Shown: positions 1 through 7,746, counted from the stretch's first letter. The stretch is DNA of 34,734 nucleotides from Acidimicrobiaceae bacterium (GCA_947372925.1 CANBVQ010000010.1:1-34734); one strand, 5' to 3'. Notes: a model not told the origin generated them from the sequence alone. Made by a program: numbers and translations.

Positions 1-426
1 GTAGCGAGACTCCTGTGGGTGCCCTTTATCGCCGTGGCGGTGGCCGGAACCATCACTACGGGTTCGGGACCGCACGCCGGTTCCTCACGGGGCCAACTGC
101 GCGCCCGCCGACTCCCCTTCGCCTTGAGCGACGCCACGATTGTTCACGCGGCGCTCGTCACGGTCTTCATTCTCATTGTCGTGGCCATCTACGTCGTACT
201 GCGACGTCAGGGTGCCCCGAACAAGGCCCAACGAGGCGTGCTGCGCCTCTTGTTCATCGGCTCCCTGCAGGGTCTCGTGGGCGGCGTGCAGTACTTCACG
301 CATCTACCCGTGGGTCTGGTCGAGATTCACGTCTGCCTCGCAGCATCGGTCACCATTGCCGTAACCCAATTCAATCTCGCGCAAACCGGTCGTGACCGCG
401 AGGTGGGACTGGAGCGGCAGTCGTGA
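1..426 (+). CDS. ctaA: CtaA/COX15-like haem A synthase, C-terminal part (5' end outside window)
   Basis: The reading frame is open from base 1, so this is the end of a gene that starts upstream. The visible part begins in a hydrophobic segment followed by a GTITTGSGPHAG stretch, typical of the COX15/CtaA family. A second membrane segment (HAALVTVFILIVVAIYVVL), a basic loop and a last segment containing QYFTHLPVGLVEIH follow. The two His residues, in HAAL and VEIH, sit where the family places haem-ligand histidines. The family oxidises haem O to haem A for cytochrome c oxidase in the cytoplasmic membrane. The stop codon overlaps the next gene's GTG by four bases (GTGA), which suggests coupled translation. 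Whether the N-terminal half is normal cannot be seen. Confidence 0.75.
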   Translation, partial: VARLLWVPFIAVAVAGTITTGSGPHAGSSRGQLRARRLPFALSDATIVHAALVTVFILIVVAIYVVLRRQGAPNKAQRGVLRLLFIGSLQGLVGGVQYFTHLPVGLVEIHVCLAASVTIAVTQFNLAQTGRDREVGLERQS

Positions 427-1493
427 GCGCGCCCCTTCGCTACGGCCTCATCGGCACCGGCATGATGGGTCTCGAGCACCAACGCAACCTCAACGCCATC
501 GAGGGTGTTGAGGTTGTAGCGGCGGCCGATCCCGAACCGGCTTCGTTGGCAGCGGCCGTTGCCACCGCCGAGGGTCGAGCAATCGCAACCTTCAGCGACT
601 ATCGAGAACTGCTTGCCGCTGATCTCTGCGACGCCTACGTCATCTCTTCGCCCAATTTCACGCATCGTGCCGTCCTCGACGACGTCATGGCCAGCGGCAA
701 AGCCATCATGGTGGAAAAGCCCATGTGCACCACGGTTAAAGACGCCCGGCACATTCTGGAGCGAGCCCAGACCTACCCCAACGTTTTTTGGGTGGGCCTC
801 GAGTACCGCTACATGCCCCCAGTCCAACACATCATCAATGTGGCCGCCGGCGGCGAACTTGGCGAGATTGCCATGGTGGCCATCCGAGAACATCGCCACC
901 CGTTCTTGGTCAAGGTCGGTGACTGGAATCGATTCAGTGAAAACACCGGGGGCACGCTCACCGAAAAGTGCTGCCACTTCTTTGATCTGATGCGACTCAT
1001 CGCCCAGAGCAATCCCGTGCGCGTGATGGCCTCGGGTGACCAGCGGTTCAACCACCTCGACGAGCGATACGACGGTCGAACTCCGGACATCTTGGACAAT
1101 GCTTTTGTCATTGTTGACTTTGAGAACGGTGTACGGGCCTCACTCGATCTCTCGATGTTCGCCGAGGGTTCAGTCAACAACGAAGAGCTCAGCATTGTGG
1201 GGCGCACCGGAAAGGCCGAGGCCTTTATCCCGAGTGGTCAGGTCCGCGTCGGACAACGAAAGAAGTGGAACCGCGGCGTCGCCGAAGAGACCATCACCGA
1301 CGATCGAGTCCTCGTCGAGGGCTTCCATCACGGGGCCAGCTTTCTCGAACACCTCGACTTTGCCGAAGCGATCAGAAACCAGACACCGGCACTCGTCACC
1401 GCCGAAGATGGCTACTGGAGCGTCGTCATGGGGGCCGCCGCCCACCTGAGCATTGACGAGGGTCGCGTCGTAGCGATTCGAGAGTTGCTCTAA
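423..1493 (+). CDS. Gfo/Idh/MocA family NAD(P)-dependent oxidoreductase
   Basis: The 356-residue protein has the family's two-domain plan. The N-terminal Rossmann fold carries YGLIGTGMMGLEH near residues 7-19, and the EKP motif (VEKPMCTT, about residue 98) places the catalytic lysine. The C-terminal half is the usual alpha/beta substrate domain, with a conserved GGTLTEKCCHFFDLMR stretch where a His/Asp pair contacts substrate. Members oxidise or reduce sugars, inositols and similar polyols; the substrate cannot be read from sequence. The GTG start overlaps the stop of the preceding ctaA-like gene by four bases, so the two are probably co-transcribed although no functional link is obvious. The 3' end overlaps the convergent LLM gene by four bases. 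Confidence 0.9.
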   Translation: MSAPLRYGLIGTGMMGLEHQRNLNAIEGVEVVAAADPEPASLAAAVATAEGRAIATFSDYRELLAADLCDAYVISSPNFTHRAVLDDVMASGKAIMVEKPMCTTVKDARHILERAQTYPNVFWVGLEYRYMPPVQHIINVAAGGELGEIAMVAIREHRHPFLVKVGDWNRFSENTGGTLTEKCCHFFDLMRLIAQSNPVRVMASGDQRFNHLDERYDGRTPDILDNAFVIVDFENGVRASLDLSMFAEGSVNNEELSIVGRTGKAEAFIPSGQVRVGQRKKWNRGVAEETITDDRVLVEGFHHGASFLEHLDFAEAIRNQTPALVTAEDGYWSVVMGAAAHLSIDEGRVVAIRELL

Positions 1494-2539
1494 GCCAACG
1501 GGGCGTGGGTGAGGCGAGGCATCACCAGTTCGCCGAAGCGTCGGCACTCATCGACGTGGGGATAGCCCGACAAGATCAGGCCCTCAATGCCCAGGGCCTG
1601 GTAGGCCTCAATCTTGGCCACCACCTGATCGGGCGAGCCGACAATCGCCGCCCCGCAACCGGAACGGGCCCGGCCAATGCCGGTCCAGAGATTCGGCTCG
1701 ACAAAACCATCGAGGTCGGCCGCTTCACGAAGTTCGCTCTGACGAGCCACGCCTACCGAACCGGCGTCGAGTGACTTCTGGCGAATGGCGCGACCAATTT
1801 CATCATCGAGTTCGGCCACGAGATGGGCGGCCGCGGCGCGCGCTTGTTCTTCAGTTTCCCGAACCACGACGTGCACGCGATAGCCAAAACGCAGGGTGCG
1901 TCCGTAGTTGGCGGCCCGGGCCGTCATGTCCTCAATGATGGCCCGCACGTTTTCATAGGTGTCGGGCCACATCAAATACACGTCGGCCATCTGCGCGGCG
2001 ACGTCGCGGGCCTCTTCGCTGAGACCGCCGAAGTAGAAAGCCGGGCGGGGGCCGGTGGCGATACGAGGCGCATCGGTGGCGAATTGGTAATGCTCACCCT
2101 GCACGTCAACCGCTTCGCCGTCGAGCAAGTCGTCGAGAATCTGCATCACTTCGAGTGTCCGTCCGTAACGAGGGCCCGAGGGCATGGACTCTCCGGCCAG
2201 ATCGCTCGAGATGATGTTGATGTCGATTCGATTATCGGCGAGATGTTGCAGCGTGGCAATCTGTCGGGCTAACTGGGGCGGCCAGTTCTCCCCGGTGCGC
2301 ACCGCGACCAGCAAACGAATCCGCGATGTAGATCGGGCCAAAGCGGCGGCCATTGCGACCGTGTCGAGACCGAGGGCGTACCCCGACGGCAGGAGGATTG
2401 AATCGAAGCCCTGCTCTTCGGCCGTGGCAACAATGGTGGAGCAGTGATCCCAGGAGGAGCGCAGCTGGGGGCTCACCACCCCGAGCTGGTCGTAGTCGTC
2501 ATCGCAGAGCGCGGAGAACCAGGAGATTTCAAGAGCCAC
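1490..2539 (-). CDS. LLM-class flavin-dependent monooxygenase, SsuD-like
   Basis: This 349-residue protein matches the luciferase-like TIM-barrel family and most closely the alkanesulfonate monooxygenase (SsuD) branch. It has PAFYFGGLSEEARDVAAQ near residue 166, the FGYRVHVVVRET stretch (R221, H223), a GCGAAIVGSPDQV stretch and the terminal LSGYPHVDEC. Known SsuD enzymes use reduced FMN and oxygen to release sulfite from alkanesulfonates. A Cys found near residue 54 of E. coli SsuD is not present here (the region reads LLPSGYALG), and no ssuE reductase or ssuABC transporter is adjacent. The substrate and even the cofactor (FMN or F420) therefore remain open. The start is GTG at 2539, divergent from the esterase gene. 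Confidence 0.85.
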   Translation of the reverse strand: MALEISWFSALCDDDYDQLGVVSPQLRSSWDHCSTIVATAEEQGFDSILLPSGYALGLDTVAMAAALARSTSRIRLLVAVRTGENWPPQLARQIATLQHLADNRIDINIISSDLAGESMPSGPRYGRTLEVMQILDDLLDGEAVDVQGEHYQFATDAPRIATGPRPAFYFGGLSEEARDVAAQMADVYLMWPDTYENVRAIIEDMTARAANYGRTLRFGYRVHVVVRETEEQARAAAAHLVAELDDEIGRAIRQKSLDAGSVGVARQSELREAADLDGFVEPNLWTGIGRARSGCGAAIVGSPDQVVAKIEAYQALGIEGLILSGYPHVDECRRFGELVMPRLTHAPLA

Positions 2540-2590
2540 GCCACTATGTTCTCACTAACGTTCCTAAGAGAACTGGATTGAGGGGGCCTC

Positions 2591-3721
2591 ATGGCTGAAG
2601 TACAGGGATTCACTACTGAGAAGTTCGAAGCCGTTCGGGCCGTGCTTTCGAGTCAGCTCGACAGCGGAGCAGACATTGGCGCCTCCATCGCCGTGGTGCA
2701 CCACGACGAACTCGTCGTCGATATCTGGGGTGGCTACCAGGACGAGGCCAAGACCACGCCGTGGGAGCGCGACACCATCGTGAACGTCTGGTCGACGACC
2801 AAGACGATGACGTTCCTCGTGGCCCTGATGTTGGTGGACCGTGGCGAATTGGACTTCTTCGCCCCCGTGGCGAAGTACTGGCCCGAGTTTGCCGCCAATG
2901 GCAAAGAGGCCATTGAGGTACGGCACCTGATGTCCCACACCTCGGGGCTCTCGGCGTGGGATGAACTGACCCCCGAAGAGCTGGCCGACTGGGAACTCTC
3001 GACGTCCAAGCTGGCGGCCCAAGCACCCTGGTGGACACCGGGCGACGGATCGGGGTACCACCTGGTCTCTCAGGGTCACCTCATTGGCGAGGTCGTACGC
3101 CGAATCACCGGTCAGACCATTGGTCAATTCTTTAAGCGTGAAGTGGCCGACGTGCTCGGCGCCGACTTTCACATCGGTCTCCCCGAATCTGAGGAGCACC
3201 GCGTGAGCTTGGTCATTCCACCGCCACCCCTCGACGCGTCGCAGCTCGGTATTGAAGCCGGTTCCGTCGCCTACAAGTCCTACACCGGACCGCTTCTCGA
3301 TGCGACCTATCCCCGTCACCGCTGGTGGCGGGCGGCCGAGATTCCCGCGGCCAACGGACACGGCAACGCTCGATCGGTGGCCACCATTCAGGCCATCATC
3401 GCCGGCAAGGGTCAGACGCAGGGTCACCGCTTCTTCTCGGAAGCCACCAGCGACTTGATCTTTCAGACCCAAGCCCACGGCGTCGACCGAGTCTTAGGCA
3501 CCGAGATTCACTTCGGTATGGGCTACGGACTCGCGAGCTCCATCATGCCGCTCGGACCCAGGGCTTGTTACTGGGGTGGCTACGGCGGATCAGTAATCAT
3601 CATGGACCAAGACGCCGACCTGACAATTGCCTACATGATGAATCGTATGGACAGCGTTCTCACCGGTGACGTTCGCAGTGTCAACGTGGCGCTGGCGGCC
3701 TTCGTTGCCGCCATGTCGTAA
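2591..3721 (+). CDS. serine hydrolase, class C beta-lactamase/EstB-like family
   Basis: The protein is 376 residues with no evident signal peptide, so it is probably cytoplasmic. It carries the SxxK nucleophile motif as S68-T-T-K71 and SHTSG at 115-119. It also has G-Y156-H followed by GHLIGEVVRRITGQ, the pattern of bacterial EstB-type carboxylesterases, in which this Tyr replaces the YxN Tyr of class C beta-lactamases. Such enzymes cleave small esters and rarely beta-lactams. The ATG start is supported by AGGGGG four bases upstream (2581-2586). It is divergent from the LLM gene, with about 50 bases between them, and convergent with doxX ten bases after its stop. Confidence 0.88.
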   Translation: MAEVQGFTTEKFEAVRAVLSSQLDSGADIGASIAVVHHDELVVDIWGGYQDEAKTTPWERDTIVNVWSTTKTMTFLVALMLVDRGELDFFAPVAKYWPEFAANGKEAIEVRHLMSHTSGLSAWDELTPEELADWELSTSKLAAQAPWWTPGDGSGYHLVSQGHLIGEVVRRITGQTIGQFFKREVADVLGADFHIGLPESEEHRVSLVIPPPPLDASQLGIEAGSVAYKSYTGPLLDATYPRHRWWRAAEIPAANGHGNARSVATIQAIIAGKGQTQGHRFFSEATSDLIFQTQAHGVDRVLGTEIHFGMGYGLASSIMPLGPRACYWGGYGGSVIIMDQDADLTIAYMMNRMDSVLTGDVRSVNVALAAFVAAMS

Positions 3722-3731
3722 TTGCAACGAC

Positions 3732-4085
3732 TTAGCGCGCCGTAATTTCGACAATCGCTACCGCGAGCGAAAGCCAGCCAAGCACCATCGCCGGAGCAAA
3801 GTCCTTGACCTTGTCCTTCGCGCGCAGATGGAAGAAGACGGCACCGTCGAAGTAGAGCATCAGACCAATGGCCGCGGCCACACCGAGAGGCTGACTCCAG
3901 ATACCGGCGAACAGACCGATTGCTCCGAAGATCTCAAGGAGTGCCAAGACCGGAATCATGTCGGGCTTAACGCCGACGTGCTCCATAGAAGCCATGATGT
4001 CGGGCTTCTTGGTGAGTTTGCCAAGCGCAGATGCCACGGCGACAGCGCCCAGAAGGCTCGCGAGAATGATGAGAACAATGGTCAC
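3732..4085 (-). CDS. DoxX family small membrane protein
   Basis: The 117-residue protein consists almost entirely of four hydrophobic segments: about residues 3-22, 44-62, 66-84 and 95-113. The layout, a GKL-like turn after helix 1 and an ALLEIFGAIGLFAG stretch in helix 2, are those of DoxX/DoxX-like proteins. The family is linked to redox and quinone-related roles, but the function of most members is unknown. The GTG start at 4085 is well placed, five bases after AGGAG (rc of 4091-4095). The gene appears monocistronic, converging on the esterase gene. Confidence 0.75.
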   Translation of the reverse strand: MTIVLIILASLLGAVAVASALGKLTKKPDIMASMEHVGVKPDMIPVLALLEIFGAIGLFAGIWSQPLGVAAAIGLMLYFDGAVFFHLRAKDKVKDFAPAMVLGWLSLAVAIVEITAR

Positions 4086-4143
4086 GGTGACTCCTAGTTA
4101 TTCAAGCGCCGAGATGGGCGACTGTGAAAAGCGTAGTGAGGGA

Positions 4144-4179
4144 GTCCCGAATCTTTGGGACACGGGCGAACACCGTGTC
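4144..4179. repeat. two overlapping inverted repeats between doxX and the toxin-antitoxin genes
   Basis: GTCCC (4144-4148) pairs with GGGAC (4157-4161), and GACACGG (4159-4165) pairs perfectly with CCGTGTC (4173-4179) across a 7-base loop. The two hairpins share bases 4159-4161, so they cannot both be complete. On the minus strand they lie in the doxX leader. They could form an attenuator or operator, or have no role. Confidence 0.4.
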
Positions 4180-4201
4180 GACCCGAGGCCATTGCGATGT
4201 G

Positions 4202-4230
4202 TTGTAAGTACTATTTTTATGTAGTACTTT
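4202..4230 (+). promoter_or_regulatory. promoter and palindromic operator of the first toxin-antitoxin pair
   Basis: TTGTAA (4202-4207), a 17-base spacer and TACTTT (4225-4230) form a credible -35/-10 pair. The -10 ends six bases before the antitoxin ATG, so the mRNA probably begins at the start codon; no ribosome binding site is visible. Perfect 8-base inverted arms AAGTACTA (4206-4213) and TAGTACTT (4222-4229) overlap both promoter elements, the arrangement expected for autorepression by the antitoxin or TA complex. Confidence 0.6.
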
Positions 4231-4236
4231 TTAATC

Positions 4237-4512
4237 ATGGTCACGGTATCGCTACGAGAGCTCAATCAAAAGACGGCCGAAGTAATGGCCCGCGTTGAGC
4301 GAGGCGAGTCACTCGAAATCACTCGCAACGGGCGGCGGATCGCCACCATCGTGCCATCGGGGCCCCACCCGTTAGAGCAGTTGCTCGCGTCGGGATTAGT
4401 CAGTGTCGTGGCCACTAGGAATGACCTAGCAATCGAGATTGAAGAAAATGTAGAGGGAAGCAGCGGACTAGATGCGATCCTCGATGATCGCTACGGCGCT
4501 GGTCGTTGGTAA
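4237..4512 (+). CDS. Phd/YefM-type antitoxin
   Basis: The 91-residue protein has a short N-terminal DNA-binding region with the Phd/YefM signature: VSLRELNQKTAEVMARVERGESLEITRNGR followed by an IATIVP strand. This fold binds operator DNA as a dimer, while the variable C-terminal tail wraps the toxin. The tail here is acidic (EIEENVEGSS). The gene lies three bases upstream of a PIN-domain gene. Antitoxin first, toxin second, under a palindromic promoter, is the classic type II layout. Base composition looks slightly more AT-rich than the neighbouring enzyme genes, as expected for an acquired module, but this was not measured. Confidence 0.85.
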   Translation: MVTVSLRELNQKTAEVMARVERGESLEITRNGRRIATIVPSGPHPLEQLLASGLVSVVATRNDLAIEIEENVEGSSGLDAILDDRYGAGRW

Positions 4513-4515
4513 CGC

Positions 4516-4935
4516 GTGACCATCTACCTGGATACGTCAGCAGCGATCAAGCTCGTCCATGCCGAAACTCATAGTCGGGAATTGAGCGACTGGCTTCAAC
4601 AAAGTGAAAACGAGAATCTGATTTCTTCTGCACTGATACTGGTGGAGACTCATCGAGCTGTTCGACGGATTGAACCATCCCTCGCAAGCCGAGCCAACCA
4701 CGTTCTGAGCAGAATCCACCACATTGCTATGGCAACGCCAATTCTTGAACGTGCCGCCGCGTTCCCCTCCGCAGACCTGCGCTCATTGGACGCAATCCAT
4801 CTAGCCACAGCCACGTACGTTCGCGATGAGGGATTGGCGGCTATCGACGCATTTGTCACCTACGACGTGAGACTGGCCACTTTGGCTAATGAGCACGGGC
4901 TACGAACAGTGAGCCCCGGCGTTTACGTTCAGTGA
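4516..4935 (+). CDS. PIN-domain toxin, VapC-like RNase
   Basis: The 139-residue protein opens with IYLDTSAAIKL (D6). It carries E44 in ILVETHRAV, D92 in RSLDAIHLATA and D117 in VTYDVRLA. These are the four acidic residues that bind Mg2+ in VapC endoribonucleases, and all are present, so the enzyme looks intact. Known VapC proteins cut tRNA or rRNA; the target here cannot be predicted. The GTG start lies three bases after the antitoxin stop, so translation is probably coupled. A VapC toxin with a Phd/YefM-type antitoxin is a common mixed pairing. Confidence 0.87.
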   Translation: MTIYLDTSAAIKLVHAETHSRELSDWLQQSENENLISSALILVETHRAVRRIEPSLASRANHVLSRIHHIAMATPILERAAAFPSADLRSLDAIHLATATYVRDEGLAAIDAFVTYDVRLATLANEHGLRTVSPGVYVQ

Positions 4936-5008
4936 CGAGCACGCTCAACGCATTGCTCCCGTTTCGAGCCCCCATAGCCTGAGACCGGCGCCCGAGCCCT
5001 CACAGCGT

Positions 5009-5014
5009 TAGTCT
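5009..5014 (+). promoter_or_regulatory. -10 box for a leaderless metallo-hydrolase mRNA
   Basis: TAGTCT fits the actinobacterial TAnnnT consensus and occupies positions -12 to -7 relative to the ATG at 5021, so transcription would begin at the start codon. There is no ribosome binding site. I see no good -35 element. Confidence 0.4.
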
Positions 5015-5020
5015 CGGACT

Positions 5021-5878
5021 ATGGCTGCCCAACGATCCGTTCCGGCACCGGTGATTACGGAGTTGCCCGAGATCGGCATCACCGTGATTTCGAAGTGGCT
5101 CTACAACTGCTACGTCATCCATGACGGCGGCAACGGCCAACCGTTCGTGGTCGACCTGGGTATGCCGTCGCAGATCCCGTTCGTGGCGAAGGTGTTGTCA
5201 GACCGGGGTTCCGACTTGTCCGAGCTCGGGGCGGCAATTGCCACCCACGGACACGCGGACCACGTCGGCGGCCTCCCAACGCTGCGCGACCAGCATGGAA
5301 CTGACGTGTACCTCCCAATCGCGATCGCCGAGATGCGCGCCGGGACACGAGCCCTCCGACCGCCGGGCATCAGGGAGGTCTCCCAGATTCTCCCAGTGAT
5401 GGCGAGCCAGCCCCGAGACCTGGCGGCCTCCAGGGAAGTCTCCGGCACGGCGGCGTCGATCGGCTGGAACGGTAAAGAAGTTCGACTTCCGTTCGAACCG
5501 GACTCGTGGCTCTCCGACGGCGATCACCTCCCCGGGCTCCCCGACTGGCAAGTGCTCAACACTCCCGGCCACAGTGATGACTCAACCTGCCTCTTCCACG
5601 CACCCTCCCGCACCCTCCTTTCAGGCGATGCGGTCCTGTCCGCCAACGGACGGGCGTGGTTCAACCCCGAGTTCGTCGACCCCGAGTTGTCGGCAATTAG
5701 CGAGACTCGACTTCGCGCCCTCGACGTCGAATACCTCCTGCCCGGTCACGGTCTCGTAGTCACTGGCTCGCGTGTGATGACCGAGGCGCGAACTCATAGC
5801 GACCAACCATCGATCGGGGCCAAGGCCACTGCGTTGTGGCGGGTCCTGCGCAACCACGCCGGCCGCCAGACTCACTGA
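5021..5878 (+). CDS. metallo-beta-lactamase-fold hydrolase
   Basis: The 285-residue protein contains the complete MBL ligand set: THGHADH (H76, H78, D80, H81), TPGHSDDS with H184, SGDAV with D203 and LPGHG with H243. It should therefore bind two metal ions. The compact fold and absence of a signal peptide suggest a cytoplasmic thioesterase, lactonase or glyoxalase II-like enzyme rather than a secreted beta-lactamase. The region at residues 120-160 is an insertion without recognisable motifs. It stands alone after the toxin-antitoxin pair and is probably transcribed from its own promoter. Confidence 0.85.
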   Translation: MAAQRSVPAPVITELPEIGITVISKWLYNCYVIHDGGNGQPFVVDLGMPSQIPFVAKVLSDRGSDLSELGAAIATHGHADHVGGLPTLRDQHGTDVYLPIAIAEMRAGTRALRPPGIREVSQILPVMASQPRDLAASREVSGTAASIGWNGKEVRLPFEPDSWLSDGDHLPGLPDWQVLNTPGHSDDSTCLFHAPSRTLLSGDAVLSANGRAWFNPEFVDPELSAISETRLRALDVEYLLPGHGLVVTGSRVMTEARTHSDQPSIGAKATALWRVLRNHAGRQTH

Positions 5879-6002
5879 CCGACCGCTGGCTCCCTGGTCC
5901 ACCAATTTGATATTGGTTAAGCGTTCATCCCGTTCGAAACTGAAATGAAGGCTCATCTGTCGTGAACTAAGACGGATGACCGTTCGGAGATTTTCGAAAC
6001 TG

Positions 6003-6075
6003 TGGAGACGATGGGGATCGAACCCACGACCTCAGGCTTGCAAAGCCCGCGCTCTACCAACTGAGCTACATCCCC
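6003..6075 (-). tRNA. tRNA-Ala (anticodon TGC)
   Basis: On the minus strand a 73-base cloverleaf runs from GGGGATG (acceptor arm, from 6075) to CGTCTCC and discriminator A (6003). The anticodon loop reads CTTTGCAAG with TGC, and the T-arm has GGTTCGATCC. The terminal CCA is not encoded. A TAGTAT sequence (rc of 6090-6095) about 15 bases upstream could be the -10 box. The 124 bases on its 3' side (5879-6002) hold no gene that I can see. Confidence 0.96.
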
Positions 6076-6109
6076 TTGGTTCATTCATGATACTAAATCT
6101 GTAGATGCC

Positions 6110-6706
6110 TTACCTCGTCGTCGTGGTCGCAAACCGTTGACCGACTTTAGTGAGGATGAGGAGCCAGATAATGATGTCGGCGACGAAAATAGCGAGGGGG
6201 AAGGCCACGCCGGCCGTCGTCCACTCGTGCAGGGTCAACATCGTGATGCCGGCATTGATAGTCCCCGTTACGTACGGGCCCTGGGCTTCACTTTGCGGAC
6301 TAAAGAAGGCCTTCCTCAGGGTCGGCAGTGCGGCCACCGTGTCGGCGGCCACCTGTGCGATGAGACCGAGCGTCGGTTGGTCACTCGCGAGCCAGATCAC
6401 GAGACCCACCACGGAGAGAACACCGCAGAGCAAGTCAAAGGGGCCAAGGTTCCACACGGCCGACTTGGACTTCCACGAGGCCACTAAGACGGCGCAGGGG
6501 ATGAGACCAACCATGAGTGTCATGGTCGAGGCCACGCCCACACCCTCTTGAATCTCAATCACGAAAGCCAGTAGCGGGGCCACGGCCCACATGATCCATG
6601 TCACCCGATTGGGCTGGGCCTCACCACTGAGAACTTTGCGGATATAGGTGGTGGCACCGACGACCGATATCGCCGCGGCAATAAAGACGGACCAGGAGGG
6701 AAGCAC
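6110..6706 (-). CDS. uncharacterised multi-pass membrane protein
   Basis: I do not recognise a named family with certainty. The 198-residue protein has about six or seven hydrophobic segments, the first immediately at the N-terminus. Two similar halves may exist: one has NRVTWIMWAVAPLLAF (about residues 33-48), the other DTVAALPTLRKAFFSP (about 122-137). Prolines after small residues near helix ends recall PQ-loop/SWEET-like or PnuC-like small-molecule transporters, but this is only a resemblance. The GTG start follows GGGGAGA by nine bases. Its stop lies 34 bases before the tRNA-Ala 5' end on the same strand, so read-through into the tRNA is possible. Confidence 0.6.
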   Translation of the reverse strand: MLPSWSVFIAAAISVVGATTYIRKVLSGEAQPNRVTWIMWAVAPLLAFVIEIQEGVGVASTMTLMVGLIPCAVLVASWKSKSAVWNLGPFDLLCGVLSVVGLVIWLASDQPTLGLIAQVAADTVAALPTLRKAFFSPQSEAQGPYVTGTINAGITMLTLHEWTTAGVAFPLAIFVADIIIWLLILTKVGQRFATTTTR

Positions 6707-6762
6707 TTGGATAGTCTCCCCTAATTCGAAGCGTCACGGGGGAACTACTAGCGTGAAACGCT

Positions 6763-7566
6763 ATGGACGTAAAGCAATTTCTTGGGCTGCAGCAAGTGGG
6801 CAAGGGTCACTGGCGACTCGAAGTCGATGAGCGACTCATTACCCCGGGCCAATTCCTCTTTGGTGGTTGTGGTCTGGCCGCCGGCGTGGTGGCCCTCGAA
6901 GAAGACAGCGGGCGGCCCTGCATCTGGGCCACCGCGCACTACCTCAGCTACGCCCCGACCCACGCCACGGTGGATGTCTTCACGACCCTGGCCGTCGTCG
7001 GGGGCAACGTCACGCAAGCGCGCGCGACCGCCATGGTCGACGGCAAAGAGATTTTGACGATCAATGCCGCCCTGGGGCGAGGATTGCTCACGGCCGATGA
7101 ACCGTGGACCCAGATGCCCGACGTTCCCGGCCCGATGGACTGTCCTCCCCGAATCATCCCCGCCGCCTACGGCCAATCGATTTTCACCAGTACCGAAACA
7201 CGCACGGCCTTAGGTCGCACCATGGAACAGATGGACGGCACCAAGGGCTCTCCCAACACCGCCCTCTGGGCTCGGGTGCCCGGTCACCTCGAGCCGTCGG
7301 CCGGCACACTTGCGATCTTTGGTGACTACGTTTCGGGCGGTGTGGCCAATCCCCTCGGTCAGCGCACCATGGGTCGCAGCCTCGACAACACGATTCGCGT
7401 AGTCACGCTGGAACCGACGGAATGGGTGCTGTGCGACATCCGCATGCACGCCCTTTCCGGTGGTTTCGCCCAAGGCACGGCCTTCCTCTGGAGCGAGCGA
7501 GGCACCCTCCTCGCGACGGCCAGCCAGACCATTGCCGCCAAAATTTGGGACGGTCCCCGCAACTAA
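6763..7566 (+). CDS. TesB-like double-hotdog acyl-CoA thioesterase family protein
   Basis: The 267-residue protein has the length and layout of a double-hotdog acyl-CoA thioesterase. The N-terminal half contains PGQFLFGGCGLAAGVVALEE, and the C-terminal half ends in RMHALSGGFAQGTAFLWSERGTLLATASQ, the strand pattern of the second hotdog. These enzymes release CoA from acyl-CoA in the cytoplasm; chain-length preference cannot be read here. The start is ATG. A TAGCGT box (6749-6754) ends eight bases before it, with TTCGAA (6725-6730) as a possible -35, so the leader would be very short. The membrane protein is divergent. Two further hotdog proteins lie within 3 kb. Confidence 0.75.
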   Translation: MDVKQFLGLQQVGKGHWRLEVDERLITPGQFLFGGCGLAAGVVALEEDSGRPCIWATAHYLSYAPTHATVDVFTTLAVVGGNVTQARATAMVDGKEILTINAALGRGLLTADEPWTQMPDVPGPMDCPPRIIPAAYGQSIFTSTETRTALGRTMEQMDGTKGSPNTALWARVPGHLEPSAGTLAIFGDYVSGGVANPLGQRTMGRSLDNTIRVVTLEPTEWVLCDIRMHALSGGFAQGTAFLWSERGTLLATASQTIAAKIWDGPRN

Positions 7567-7606
7567 ATCGGGACTCCCTTCCCGTGCTGTAGAATTTCTA
7601 CTTCGC

Positions 7607-7683
7607 GGGGCTATAGCTCAGTCGGTTAGAGCGCAGCACTGATAATGCTGAGGTCGTAAGTTCGATTCTTACTAGCCCCACCA
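7607..7683 (+). tRNA. tRNA-Ile (anticodon GAT)
   Basis: Acceptor arm GGGGCTA (7607-7613) pairs with TAGCCCC (7673-7679). The anticodon loop is CTGATAA, the T-loop is TTCGATT, and the discriminator A is followed by an encoded CCA (7681-7683). TAGAAT (7590-7595), inside a small GTAGAA/TTCTAC palindrome, is a plausible -10 box. Confidence 0.97.
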
Positions 7684-7685
7684 AT

Positions 7686-7724
7686 CCGTCGGCCCGCAGG
7701 GTCGCTTTCGGGACCCTTCGACGG
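7686..7724 (+). terminator. hairpin after tRNA-Ile
   Basis: CCGTCG (7686-7691) pairs with CGACGG (7719-7724), and inside it AGGGTC (7698-7703) pairs with GACCCT (7712-7717). No T-run follows. It could end the tRNA transcript in the U-less way seen in actinobacteria, guide 3' processing, or sit in the leader of the aminotransferase mRNA. Confidence 0.4.
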
Positions 7725-7746
7725 TTGAGTTGAAAGGGCGGTGTCC

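Noticed and set aside
2564-3478. Open frame of 304 codons on the minus strand
   Set aside because: It is antisense to the esterase gene, which has SxxK and other motifs; the antisense frame shows none.
5933-6002. TTCGAAACTG repeated at 5933 and 5993 next to the tRNA-Ala 3' end, considered as attachment-site remnants of an integrated element
   Set aside because: The repeat is only ten bases, does not include the tRNA 3' end, and there is no integrase or phage gene nearby.
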